Source: JADJYF01 sp965278995 (lineage in GTDB: Bacteria; Pseudomonadota; Gammaproteobacteria; Ga0077536). Taken from it: DNA of 64,000 nt. The notes under the pieces were generated by a model. It did no database searches and had not been told where the DNA came from. It saw only the letters and a list, made by a program, of their open reading frames with translations. Positions 35,805 through 44,752 of the stretch are shown in pieces. Made by a program: the position numbers and the translations under genes. Location of the stretch: assembly GCA_965278995.1 (NCBI GenBank), contig OZ257136.1, forward strand, positions 4,526,001-4,590,000, given 5' to 3'. The first letter of the stretch is position 1, and each line of letters begins with the position of its first letter.

Positions 35805-38800
35805 ATGCCTGCACTGGAATCGAAACTCGTAGATTTGGTGCATAGCCTTGTCCCGCTAGGCGGGCTCTCGTCGGCAAGCCAGAGCGAACTTCTGGCCAAG
35901 GCCGAAGTATTGCGGTTCCGCCGCGGCGATAACGTGTTTCGCGAAGGCGACAGCGACCCGTACAGCTTTTTTCTGCTCGAAGGTCGTCTCGAACTATTGA
36001 GTGGTGGTCAAACTATCCAGCGCCTGGCGGGCGGTTCGCCGAGTGCCGCTCACGCCCTGGCGCAACTTCAACCGCGTAAAATGACGGCGCGCGCCGAGAC
36101 CGAAGTACGGGTCCTGCGCATTGAGCGCGAACTGCTCGATACGCTGGTCGCAGCGGAGTCCCCGAACGCGTCTGCCGCCATGGAAGTCGATGAGATCGAC
36201 GCCGAAGAAGACGGCGACGGCGACTGGATGACGCGCATGCTCCAGTCGAAACTGTTCTCGCACCTGCCGGCATCCAACATTCATCGCATTTTCAGTCTGC
36301 TCGAGCACATCGAGGTCAAGCAGGGACTGACGGTCGTCAGCCAGGGCGAGCCCGGTGATTACTACTACGTTATAGCGCAGGGTCGCTGCGAAGTGACGCG
36401 TTCGGCCGGCCCAGGCGCGCCGGGCTATCGACTGGCTCTGATTGGTCCGGGCGACGCTTTCGGCGAAGAGGCCCTGGTTGCCGGCTCGACCCGCAACGCC
36501 ACGGTGAGCATGCTGACTGACGGCCAGCTCGTTCGGCTGCCCAAGGAAGGATTCGTCGAATTGATTCAACGTCCGTTGCTGAGCGGTGTTTCGCTCGAAC
36601 AAGGGCGCAATATCGTCACCGCGCGCGGCGCCGCCTGGCTCGACGTGCGTTTTCCCGAGGAGCACCAGCGCAATGGTCTCGACGGCAGTATCAATCACCC
36701 GTTGAACACCCTACGTATGCATTCCGGCCGGCTTGATGCCGGTCGGACCTACATCGTTTATTGCGACAGCGGTACGCGCAGCGCGGTGGCGGCATTTCTC
36801 CTTGCCGAGCGTGGCTTCGATGTGCACTACCTGGAAGGTGGGCTCGCCCGCTATGGTCTGGGCAACGGTTCCGCCCCGCCGGCACCGACGGTCAAGCCGG
36901 TAGTCGTCGCGGCGCCGGCACCGCAGCTCGATAACGACATGACCCTGCATGACGATGCCGAGGCATCGTTGGAGTCGCTCGGCCCGATAATCGTACCCGT
37001 TCCCAAATCCCATCAGACCGCTGCCGAAGGCGGGCGTGACCCGGCGGTCGAGGCAGCGGCTCTGGCCGTCGATCTCGAGCTAAACGAAATGCGAATCGCC
37101 GACGCCAGAGTGCGTGCCGGTGCAAGCGACGTTGAAGCGCAGGCGGCCGCGCGGGCCGAGGCCGACGCAGCACGCGCCGAAGCGGTGCGCAAAGCAACCG
37201 CAGAAGCGCGTGCGGAAGCTGAAGAGCAAGCCCGGATAGCGATCGAAGCGGCCCGTGCGCGCCTGACCGCAGAACTCGAGCAGGCCCGTCTCGAAGCCCA
37301 GAAAGCCGCTGATCTGTTGCTCCAGGAACAGAAGCGGCGTCTGGCGGCCGCAGCGGCCAAGGCCCGTCGTGAATTGCAGGAAGCGCAGAAGATCAAGGCT
37401 GAAGCAGAGCGAGCACGGGCCGAAGCCGAAGCAGCAGTCGAACTTGTTCAGCAGCGCCAGATGCACGAACAGGTGCGCCTCGATTCCGAACGCAAGCAGC
37501 ACGACGAAGAGCGACTGTCAGCCGAGAAATCACGACTGGAAGCTGCTGCTGCCAGCGCGCGCCGCGAACTGGAGGAAGCGCAGCGGATCAAAGCCGAGGC
37601 CGAGGCGGCGCTGGAGCGCGAACGCGAACGTGCGTTGCTGCACGATCAGGCCGAGCAGGAACGTCAGGATGCGGACCGCCGCAAACAGGCCGAAGACCTG
37701 CTCCTGCGTGCCGAGAAAGAACGCCTCGAAGCCGTCGCGGCCGACGCTCATCGCGAGATGGTCGAAGCCCGTCGCCAGCAGGCTGAGGCTGAAGCCACGT
37801 TGTTGCGCGAACGCGCCGAGCAACTGGAGAAATCCGAGCACGAACAACAGGCCGCCATGCAATTACGGGCCGAAGCCGAGCGCAGTCGCGCCGAGCAGGA
37901 GCGTCAGGAGGCGGAGCGTAGACAGATTGAGGACGCCCACCTGAAAGCCGAGAAAGAGCGGCTCGAAGCGGCGGCGACGCAAGCGCGCCAAGATCTGCTG
38001 GAAGCGCAACGGATCAAGGCCGAAGCCGAAGCTGAACTCGAACGTGGGCGTAACGAGCAGCGCGAGCGCGCCGAACGTGAACGTCTGGAGACCGAGCGTA
38101 AGCAGCGCGAAGATTTGGTGATGCTGGCCGAAAAAGAGCGCTTCGAAGCGGCCGCGGCCGACGCCCGACGTGAGCTGCAGGAAGCGCAGCTCATGAAGGC
38201 CGAGATTGAAAAAGCCAAGGCACAAGCCGAGGCGGCAGTCGAGCGTGAGCGCGAGGAGCAGACTGCGAAAGTCGAGCAGGTTCGCGCCGAAATGGAGCGC
38301 AAACTGCAGGAAGAAGAACGCAAGCTGCGCGAGAGCTATGCCTGGCAGACCGAGGAACTTCGCCGTCTGCAGGCGCAGAAAGCCGAAGCCGAGGTGAGGC
38401 TGCGGGAAGAACAGGAGCGCCTGAAAATCCAGGCCGAAGAATCACGTGCCCGCTTGGCTGAAGCCCGTGAATACCAGCAGCGTCTCGAAGAGTCGCGGCA
38501 GGCGATCGAGCAGGAAGCGGAAATGCGCGAGCAGCAACAGCTCGACCTGGAGCGCAAGCTGCGCGAAGAATTGCGCCACAAAGTCCAGTCCGAGCGCCGC
38601 CAACTCGAAGAAGAACTCGCACGGAATGCCGCTGAACTGGAGCGTGCACGTAGCGATCGCGCTACTGCCGAAGCGGCACGGGTTGCTGCGGCTGAGGAAG
38701 CGCGCAACATCGTCGAGGAATTCAAGCAGGCCCACGGCCGCAAGCGGCTGCAGGAAGAAGCCGACATGCTGGTCGAGCGCGAGCGTCTCGAAGCCGACTC

Positions 38801-39287
38801 GAAGCGTCTGCGCCTGGCGCTCGAGATTGCGCAGCACGAGAAGCAGGCGGCGCTGGAAGCGCAGAATCGTATTGCCGCCGATATCGCTGAGGCCAAGCTC
38901 GCCAGTTCGCACGACGCTCAGCTGGATACGCATGAGCTGGCCGCGCTCGAAGCACAGGCGGCGGCGGTCGCCCTGCAGGTCAAACAGATTGAACAGGCGC
39001 AGGTCGAAGCGCAGGCGGCGGCGGTCTCATCGGCCGGCGATCTCGCCGCACACAAAGTCCACGAACAACAGGTGCGTGCCGATCTCAAGGTCGAACTGGA
39101 CGACTGGCTGAAAGAACAGGACGACGTCGAAAATACCGACGTCCAGCGCGGCATCCTGGCTAATCAACGCGCCCATATGGAGCGGATCAAGAAACGCGCG
39201 CAATCCGTCCGCGAAGCGGCCAAAGCGCACGACCAGGCCCTGATTAACGAACTATCCGACAAACTTCGTAAGCGCGAAACCGAATGA
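35805..39287 (+). CDS. Tandem cNMP-binding / rhodanese / giant coiled-coil protein (1160 aa)
   Basis: Divergent paralogue of the 877-residue protein, with the same order: cNMP 1 (res ~18-120), cNMP 2 (~145-262), rhodanese (~265-350) and an Ala/Glu/Arg-rich coiled coil (~400-1160). Domain 1 again lacks the nucleotide cassette (GSPSAAHALAQLQPRKMT); domain 2 keeps it (FGEEALVAGSTRNATV, res 219-234). The rhodanese loop CDSGTRSA begins at Cys320. The coil contains five tandem repeats of 60-80 residues (about res 504-845). The C-terminal ~200 residues match the paralogue (AEEARNIVEEFKQ..., LDDWLKEQDDV..., AKAHDQALINELSDKLRK). No signal peptide. A coil of ~750 residues could span about 110 nm if unbroken (0.15 nm per residue). 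Function unknown. Confidence 0.88.
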   Translation: MPALESKLVDLVHSLVPLGGLSSASQSELLAKAEVLRFRRGDNVFREGDSDPYSFFLLEGRLELLSGGQTIQRLAGGSPSAAHALAQLQPRKMTARAETEVRVLRIERELLDTLVAAESPNASAAMEVDEIDAEEDGDGDWMTRMLQSKLFSHLPASNIHRIFSLLEHIEVKQGLTVVSQGEPGDYYYVIAQGRCEVTRSAGPGAPGYRLALIGPGDAFGEEALVAGSTRNATVSMLTDGQLVRLPKEGFVELIQRPLLSGVSLEQGRNIVTARGAAWLDVRFPEEHQRNGLDGSINHPLNTLRMHSGRLDAGRTYIVYCDSGTRSAVAAFLLAERGFDVHYLEGGLARYGLGNGSAPPAPTVKPVVVAAPAPQLDNDMTLHDDAEASLESLGPIIVPVPKSHQTAAEGGRDPAVEAAALAVDLELNEMRIADARVRAGASDVEAQAAARAEADAARAEAVRKATAEARAEAEEQARIAIEAARARLTAELEQARLEAQKAADLLLQEQKRRLAAAAAKARRELQEAQKIKAEAERARAEAEAAVELVQQRQMHEQVRLDSERKQHDEERLSAEKSRLEAAAASARRELEEAQRIKAEAEAALERERERALLHDQAEQERQDADRRKQAEDLLLRAEKERLEAVAADAHREMVEARRQQAEAEATLLRERAEQLEKSEHEQQAAMQLRAEAERSRAEQERQEAERRQIEDAHLKAEKERLEAAATQARQDLLEAQRIKAEAEAELERGRNEQRERAERERLETERKQREDLVMLAEKERFEAAAADARRELQEAQLMKAEIEKAKAQAEAAVEREREEQTAKVEQVRAEMERKLQEEERKLRESYAWQTEELRRLQAQKAEAEVRLREEQERLKIQAEESRARLAEAREYQQRLEESRQAIEQEAEMREQQQLDLERKLREELRHKVQSERRQLEEELARNAAELERARSDRATAEAARVAAAEEARNIVEEFKQAHGRKRLQEEADMLVERERLEADSKRLRLALEIAQHEKQAALEAQNRIAADIAEAKLASSHDAQLDTHELAALEAQAAAVALQVKQIEQAQVEAQAAAVSSAGDLAAHKVHEQQVRADLKVELDDWLKEQDDVENTDVQRGILANQRAHMERIKKRAQSVREAAKAHDQALINELSDKLRKRETE
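37315..38340 (+). repeat. Five tandem in-frame coding repeats in the coiled coil
   Basis: Units of about 180-240 bp begin near 37315, 37518, 37708, 37945 and 38124. Each encodes a variant of AEKERLEAAAADARRELQEA followed by QRIKAEAEAALERE and a variable E/R/Q stretch. The variable length between units suggests repeat expansion within the gene. Confidence 0.75.
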
Positions 39288-39308
39288 AGTCGAGCGCGTA
39301 GCGCTGGG

Positions 39309-39328
39309 AGCCTGTCGGGCTCAGGCTG
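39309..39328. repeat. REP-like palindrome between convergent genes
   Basis: AGCCTGTCGGGCTCAGGCT is a 6-bp perfect inverted repeat around a 7-nt loop and matches the repeat core with few changes. It lies between the stop of the 1160-residue gene and the stop of the DUF3301 gene, so it may terminate both transcripts. Confidence 0.65.
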
Positions 39329-39664
39329 CTACGGCAACTCGATATGGATGGCGCCGTCGGGGTGATCGAGATGTGCCCACATCGGCAACTTACCGTGCAG
39401 GCAGATCTCGCCGCGACAGCGGTCTGCACCGGTGGTACTGAACTCGAAGCGGAACCTGCGCTCGATAGCCAGTCCGTTCTGCGTGCGTGCCAGGTTCAGC
39501 CGATGCAGTGCGACGGCATCATCGAGTCGCTGCAATCGCAGGTCGTCGCACAGGCGGCGGCTGACGCGCTCGACCATTTCACGCGCCTCAGTCGTCCACA
39601 GCCACAGTCCGAATATCGACCCGGCGGCCAGCAGCACGAGCGCGTTTTCGGTCAACGAACCCAC
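39329..39664 (-). CDS. DUF3301 family protein
   Basis: A 111-residue protein with an N-terminal membrane anchor (ALVLLAAGSIFGLWLW) followed by the DUF3301 core: AREMVERVSRRLCDDLRLQRLDDAVALHRLNLAR, FRFEFSTTGADRCRGEICLHG. It begins with a GTG at 39664. DUF3301 proteins are conserved in gammaproteobacteria, without a known role. It follows the CPXCG gene on the same strand by 39 bp, suggesting an operon. Confidence 0.85.
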   Translation of the reverse strand: MGSLTENALVLLAAGSIFGLWLWTTEAREMVERVSRRLCDDLRLQRLDDAVALHRLNLARTQNGLAIERRFRFEFSTTGADRCRGEICLHGKLPMWAHLDHPDGAIHIELP

Positions 39665-39703
39665 GGCGGCAACCTGGTGGTACGGCGCTGCCTCTCGAGC
39701 CGG

Positions 39704-39895
39704 TCAATCATCGCTGCGTTGCGCGCGCAGCGTGAGCGTGCCTGTGGCATCGACGCGGCACTCTATATCGATGGGTCGGCAGCAGACCTCGCAATCTTCG
39801 ACGTAGCGCTGTTCCGGCAACGAGTGGTCGACCAGCATGCTGATGGTCTCGCCGCAGTACGGGCAGCGCAGATATTCCTCGCTTTGCATCGACAT
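39704..39895 (-). CDS. CPXCG-motif cysteine-rich protein (zinc ribbon)
   Basis: A 63-residue protein of the CPXCG cysteine-rich family: RCPYCGET near the N-terminus and EDCEVCCRPIDIEC give two Cys pairs likely to hold one zinc. Role unknown. Start taken at 39895; the next ATG (39889) is possible. It lies 16 bp downstream of yajQ on the same strand. Confidence 0.88.
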   Translation of the reverse strand: MSMQSEEYLRCPYCGETISMLVDHSLPEQRYVEDCEVCCRPIDIECRVDATGTLTLRAQRSDD

Positions 39896-39911
39896 CTGTC
39901 AAACGTGGCGT

Positions 39912-40394
39912 TCAGTCGCGGAAATTGGTGAACTGCAGCGGCAACCCGAGCTCAGCCTTGCGCAACACGGCGATGATGGCCTGCAAATCGTCGCGATTCT
40001 TGCCGGTAACCCTGACCTGATTCTGTTGCACCTGTGCTGTCGTTTTGACTTTGCTTTCCTTGATGAGCTTGAGGACAGCCCGTGCGGTGTCTTTGTCGAC
40101 CCCTTCGCGCACGGTGACCGGCTGACGGGCTTCGGCGAGGTTCTGGCTGACCGTGCCGTAGTCCAGACAATCGATATCGATACCACGCTTGGTCAACTTG
40201 TTCTGTAGAATCTCGAGCAGCTGTTTGACCTGGAATTCCCCTTCCGCAATGATGGTTATCACGTTGTCGCTGCGCTCGAAGCGCGCCTTGCTGCCTTTGA
40301 AATCGAAGCGCGTAGACAGCTCGCGGGTGGCCTGGTCGACCGCATTCGTGAGTTCGTGTTTGTCCACTTCGGACACGACATCGAAACTTGGCAT
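39912..40394 (-). CDS. yajQ: YajQ family nucleotide-binding protein
   Basis: A 160-residue cytosolic protein: MPSFDVVSEVDKHELTNAVDQA, STRFDFKGSKA, QLLEILQNKLTKRGID, RQPVTVREGVDK and TAQVQQNQVRVTGKNRDDLQAI, all family landmarks. YajQ homologues bind cyclic di-GMP in Xanthomonas and affect virulence gene control; nucleotide binding in this strain is inferred. AGGAA precedes the ATG. It heads the minus-strand unit yajQ-CPXCG-DUF3301. Confidence 0.95.
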   Translation of the reverse strand: MPSFDVVSEVDKHELTNAVDQATRELSTRFDFKGSKARFERSDNVITIIAEGEFQVKQLLEILQNKLTKRGIDIDCLDYGTVSQNLAEARQPVTVREGVDKDTARAVLKLIKESKVKTTAQVQQNQVRVTGKNRDDLQAIIAVLRKAELGLPLQFTNFRD

Positions 40395-40477
40395 TTCAGT
40401 TCCTCGAGGCCCGTGACAGGCCGGCTGACAACACAGCGTAGTTCAACGGCGTGAATTATATCCCCCGGCAGGCAGCC

Positions 40478-41188
40478 ATGGCCGTGCGTTCGATAGACAT
40501 CATCACTTTCGACCTGGATGACACGCTATGGGACGCTCAGCCGGCATTTGTGCGCGCCGAGCAGGCCCAGTCGGATTGGCTTCGGTCCCAGGCGCCGCGT
40601 GTCACCGCCAGTCACAGCATTGAGGAAATGCGCCGCCTACGACTTGAATTCGCTGCGCGTCACCGCGATATAGCTCATGACTTCACGCGGCTGCGTGCCG
40701 GCGCACTCCGCGAGCTGCTGGTGCAGCATGACTACGATCCGGAGCTGGCCGAGGTCGCAATCGAATTGTTCGTCCGGGTAAGGAGCGAAGTCACCTTGTT
40801 CGAGGATGTCCGTCCGGCGCTGTCCGATCTGGCGCAAGACTACACGCTGGTGGCCCTGACCAACGGGAACGCCGACCTTGCGGTCGCCGGCGTCGCCGAA
40901 TATTTCGCTTTCTGCATATCGCCTGCCGAAGCGGGCGTGCAGAAACCGGATCCGCGCATGTTCGAAGTTGCACTGGCACGCCTTCAGGTCGACCCGACAT
41001 GCGCCGTGCACGTCGGCGATCAGCCGCTGTACGATATCGAAGGCGCGCATCGTGCGGGGCTGCGGTCGGTCTGGCTGAATCGCAACCGGAGTGCCTGGCC
41101 CGCGGAATATACTCGGGCGACAGCGGAAATCGCCTCGCTAGCCGAACTAAGAAACGTGCTCGAGCGCCTGGCAGCCTGTCGGACTTAG
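40478..41188 (+). CDS. HAD-superfamily hydrolase, YigB-like
   Basis: 236 residues from the ATG at 40478 (AGG upstream); an in-frame GTG at 40451 is possible. HAD motifs: I TFDLDDTLW (nucleophile D12, acid D14), II VALTNGN, III around QKPDPRMF, IV HVGDQPLYDIEGAHRAG. A HAD with C1 cap, closest in look to YigB, which dephosphorylates the riboflavin precursor 5-amino-6-(5-phosphoribitylamino)uracil; activity on other phosphates is as likely. The last five codons and the stop (AACRT) are encoded by a REP-like repeat. Confidence 0.85.
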   Translation: MAVRSIDIITFDLDDTLWDAQPAFVRAEQAQSDWLRSQAPRVTASHSIEEMRRLRLEFAARHRDIAHDFTRLRAGALRELLVQHDYDPELAEVAIELFVRVRSEVTLFEDVRPALSDLAQDYTLVALTNGNADLAVAGVAEYFAFCISPAEAGVQKPDPRMFEVALARLQVDPTCAVHVGDQPLYDIEGAHRAGLRSVWLNRNRSAWPAEYTRATAEIASLAELRNVLERLAACRT

Positions 41189-41333
41189 GCAATCGTAGCG
41201 AGGGGAGGGGATAGCGAGGACAGATTGGCGCGCAATCGAGGAGAATAGTGGTTCTATTTGACGAGCGCGCGCGCCACTATGGACCGCTATCGCATCACCG
41301 CAGTAGATTCAGCCTAAGTCCGACAGGCTGCTA
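41171..41333. repeat. Pair of REP-like repeats in inverted orientation
   Basis: GCAGCCTGTCGGACTTAGGC (41171-41190) and its exact reverse complement (41312-41331) flank 121 bp. The right-hand copy is part of a 36-bp unit (41298-41333) that recurs at 53576-53611 with 33 of 36 matching bases. The left copy holds the stop codon of the HAD gene. No gene fits between the arms. Confidence 0.8.
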
Positions 41334-41366
41334 CCGCAATCACTCCCACAGGACGACTGAAACAGC

Positions 41367-44270
41367 ATGTCTGATACCGGTTTCGCTCTTATCTCGACGA
41401 CACCTGTCGCGTCTCTCGGCCTCGAACTGCGTCAGTATCGCCACCACGCCACCGGCGCCCGCCATTATCATTTCGACTGCGCCGACAGCAACAATGCATT
41501 CATGGTCGCATTTCCGACCCTGCCGGACGATTCAACCGGTGTCGCGCACATCCTCGAGCACACTACGCTCTGTGGCAGCGCGCGCTATCCGGTGCGCGAT
41601 CCGTTTTTCAACATGCTGCGCCGTTCGCTGAACACGTTCATGAATGCATTTACAGCGCCGGACAGCACGGCATATCCATTTGCCACGCAGAACCGCAAAG
41701 ATTTCGACAATCTGCTCAAGGTCTATCTCGACGCAGTATTTTTCCCGACCCTGCATCCGCTCGATTTTGCGCAGGAGGGCTGGCGCCTGGAACGCGCCGA
41801 TGCAGCGGAGTCGGATGCGCCCGCGCTGACCTACCACGGGGTGGTCTACAACGAGATGAAAGGCGCCATGAGTTCGCCGATGGCGCAGCTCTGGCAGCAT
41901 CTGCACGCCGCCGTATTTCCCGACGTCATCTACCGCCACAACAGTGGCGGCGATCCGCTCACCATTCCGGCACTGACGCACGCAGCGCTGAAAGCGTTTC
42001 ACGCGCGGCACTACCATCCCGGCAATGCCGTCTTCATGACCTACGGTAATTTTCCGGAAGCCGAACATCAGCGCCACATGGCCGAGCTCGTGCTCGCGCG
42101 CCATGTGCGGCCGCCGGGCGAAATCATTGCGCCACTGCAAACTCCGTTCAGCGCGCCGCGCAGCGTGAACGCCAGCTACGATGTCGATACGCTCGAGCCG
42201 CGCAGCACACATATCGTGTGGGCCTGGATGATGGGTGAAGCGGCGGATCCAGATGCTTTCATCGATGCTCAGGTGCTGCAATCGATCCTGCTCGAACACA
42301 GCGCGTCGCCGCTGCGACATCTGCTCGAAACGACCGAACTTGCCGATGCGCCTTCAGAACTGTGCGGCGTCGATGACTCCGGCCGACAGCTCGTTTTCAT
42401 GTGCGGTGTCGAAGGCAGTGAAGAAGCTCATGTCGAAGCGCTCGAGACAGCCGTACTGGGCGTGCTCGATAAAGTCGCTGTCGAGGGTAGCAGCGTCGCG
42501 GCGCTCGACGCGATTGTCGACCGACTCGAGATGGCGCAACGTGACATCGGCAGCAGTGGGAGTTTTCCTTTCGGGCTCGCGCTCATGCAGCGCGTGTTAC
42601 CCGCCGCACTCTATCACCGCGACCCGGCCCCGCTGCTCGAACTGACGCCAGCGATCGAACGCCTGCGCCGTGCTATCGCCGAACCCGGCTATGTGCGCGA
42701 ACTGATGCAACGGACCGTGCTCGGCAATGCTCACCGCGCACGCGTGGTGATGGTGCCCGAGACCGGTTTGCGCGCGCGCGACGACGACAGCGAACGCGAT
42801 CGACTGGTGGCGATCGAACGCGCCATGAGTCAAGCCGACCTGGCCGAGCTCGACGCCGCAACGCAGGCGCTGGAAGCGCGCCAGGCGCTGGTCGACGATC
42901 CAGATATCCTGCCCTGTCTCACGTTGGCAGACGTCCCCGCAGGAGGCACGTCGCCGAGTCCGCAGATAACAACTCATGCAGGCGTGGAGGTGAGCGAGTT
43001 CGCCTGTGCGGCTAACGGCGTCTTCCGCGTTCAGGCTGCTTATGCCCTGCCGCAGCTTCCACTGACCGATCTTGCGCTGGTCCCGCTGCTGACCGAATAC
43101 CTGCTCGAACTCGGGCATGGCGATGACGAATATCTGGCCATTCAGGAACGCCGCGCGCGCCTCGGCGCGTTCAGTGCGCACGCAGTCACGCGAACGCGAC
43201 TGGATGACGCGACCTCGGTCCGCGGCTGGTTGGTCGTCGCTGGCAAAGGGCTCGCGCGCAAGCGCGATCTCGTGATCGACGAAGTGGGCAGCCTGCTTGC
43301 TGGCGTACGCTTCGACGAGAGCGACCGGCTGCGTGAACTGCTGATGCAGGCGCGTGCCGAAGCCGAGCAGTCGATCACCGACCGCGGACATCTGCTGGCT
43401 TTAATGACGGCCGCGCGCGGTTACTCACCGGGTGCAATGCTCGATGAACTGTGGGACGGGCCGAGCGCCATCCGGCTGTTGAAAGCGCTTGGCAGCGCGC
43501 AGACGACGGCGACGGCGATAGCGGATGTCTTCTCCGCATTCGAACGGATCCGTCAGGCCGTGCTTGCCGCACCGCGCCAGGTACTGTTGATTGGCGATGC
43601 CAATATGCTGGATGGTGCCGCAGCGCGTTGTGCGGTGTTCGGTGGCGTAGCAGGTCAGCATACGGCATTTGCGCCGAGTGTCGCTGCCGATGGGCGCGAT
43701 GACGTCAATGGCTGGCTGGTCAATTCCCAGGTGAATTTCTGCGCCAGAGCGTATGCCGCGGTACCCGAAGAATCGCCGGATGCGCCGATACTGGCGGTAC
43801 TCGGGCGCTATCTGTCCGATGGTTTCCTGCACGGCGAAATTCGTGAGAAAGGGGGCGCTTACGGCGCCGGTGCCAGCTATGACCCGGATTCCTGCACGTT
43901 CCGCTTCTATTCCTATCGCGATCCGCGCGCGAGCGCGACGCTGGCCGACTTTGATCGCGCGCTGGACTGGCTCGCCGATGAGCACGATGCGCGCCGTCTG
44001 GAAGAATCAATCCTCGGCACCATCCGTGCGCTCGATCAACCTCGACCACCCACGGGTGAAGCCGAGCGCGCGTTTTTTAACCGCTTGTATAATCGCAGTG
44101 ACGTTTTCCGGGAGCGTTTCCGCGCGCGTGTGCTCGCCGTCACGCATGCGGATCTGCAACGTGTCACGGCGCGTTATCTCGAACCGTCCACTGCGCGTAC
44201 GGCTGTCGTTGCCAGTTCGGCGAGCGAGCGCGAGTTTGCCGGCGACGGCATTATTTTCGCGCGCCTGTGA
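41367..44270 (+). CDS. M16C-family zinc metallopeptidase (PreP-like insulinase)
   Basis: 967 residues, standard for presequence-protease-type M16C enzymes. Inverted zinc motif HILEH at H61/E64/H65, then FMNAFTAPDSTAYPFATQN and YNEMKGAMSSP, whose Glu is the likely third ligand. The C-terminal half contains the GGAYGAGASYDPDSCTFRFYSYRDPR block with the family's Arg/Tyr. PreP-like enzymes degrade unfolded peptides up to ~65 residues in a closed chamber. No signal peptide, so probably cytosolic. Begins 34 bp after a REP-like repeat. Confidence 0.93.
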   Translation: MSDTGFALISTTPVASLGLELRQYRHHATGARHYHFDCADSNNAFMVAFPTLPDDSTGVAHILEHTTLCGSARYPVRDPFFNMLRRSLNTFMNAFTAPDSTAYPFATQNRKDFDNLLKVYLDAVFFPTLHPLDFAQEGWRLERADAAESDAPALTYHGVVYNEMKGAMSSPMAQLWQHLHAAVFPDVIYRHNSGGDPLTIPALTHAALKAFHARHYHPGNAVFMTYGNFPEAEHQRHMAELVLARHVRPPGEIIAPLQTPFSAPRSVNASYDVDTLEPRSTHIVWAWMMGEAADPDAFIDAQVLQSILLEHSASPLRHLLETTELADAPSELCGVDDSGRQLVFMCGVEGSEEAHVEALETAVLGVLDKVAVEGSSVAALDAIVDRLEMAQRDIGSSGSFPFGLALMQRVLPAALYHRDPAPLLELTPAIERLRRAIAEPGYVRELMQRTVLGNAHRARVVMVPETGLRARDDDSERDRLVAIERAMSQADLAELDAATQALEARQALVDDPDILPCLTLADVPAGGTSPSPQITTHAGVEVSEFACAANGVFRVQAAYALPQLPLTDLALVPLLTEYLLELGHGDDEYLAIQERRARLGAFSAHAVTRTRLDDATSVRGWLVVAGKGLARKRDLVIDEVGSLLAGVRFDESDRLRELLMQARAEAEQSITDRGHLLALMTAARGYSPGAMLDELWDGPSAIRLLKALGSAQTTATAIADVFSAFERIRQAVLAAPRQVLLIGDANMLDGAAARCAVFGGVAGQHTAFAPSVAADGRDDVNGWLVNSQVNFCARAYAAVPEESPDAPILAVLGRYLSDGFLHGEIREKGGAYGAGASYDPDSCTFRFYSYRDPRASATLADFDRALDWLADEHDARRLEESILGTIRALDQPRPPTGEAERAFFNRLYNRSDVFRERFRARVLAVTHADLQRVTARYLEPSTARTAVVASSASEREFAGDGIIFARL

Positions 44271-44327
44271 ACAGATACGTGCCGTCGGCGATGGCAATCA
44301 ACGAACCCGGCAGGTGAGGGCAGCGCG

Positions 44328-44738
44328 ATGGACATTACATTTGCCAGCGGCGAGCGAGGTTTTTTTGAAGCGTTTGCCTTGATCCAGATAGCGCGCCTGG
44401 CCAGCGAACGGGATCCGAGTGGCAGCGACACGATTCAATTGCTCGATCAGCTGACCGCAGCGGGTGAGACCTACTGCGCGAGGCCTGAGTACGCTGAACT
44501 GCGGTCGCGAACGGAAGAGTCTGTTGTGGCCGGTGACGATGACGGCTGGTGGCGCGGATTGTTCGGACCGTCGCGGCGCGAAGTGTTGTTGAGCGAGCAG
44601 CGCATTGCAGCACTCGAGCGCGCAACGCGGGCCGAACGTTCCTCGTTCGAGGCGCTGGCCGAATCCACGCGGTTAGCGCGCGAACGGGACGACCTCCAGA
44701 CACGCGTGGCCGAGCTCGAAGCGCGACTGGCCGAATAG
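44328..44738 (+). CDS. Hypothetical protein with C-terminal coiled coil (136 aa)
   Basis: I do not recognise the family. The N-terminal half (GERGFFEAFALIQIARLAS, DTIQLLDQLTAAGETYC) looks helical; the middle DDDGWWRGLFGPSRREVLL is distinctive; the end ERATRAERSSFEALAESTRLARERDDLQTRVAELEARL is a short coiled coil. It follows the M16C gene by 57 bp and precedes the kinase-like gene by 14 bp, so it is probably in an operon with the latter. Confidence 0.62.
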   Translation: MDITFASGERGFFEAFALIQIARLASERDPSGSDTIQLLDQLTAAGETYCARPEYAELRSRTEESVVAGDDDGWWRGLFGPSRREVLLSEQRIAALERATRAERSSFEALAESTRLARERDDLQTRVAELEARLAE

Positions 44739-44752
44739 CAGGCAAAGGAGAG

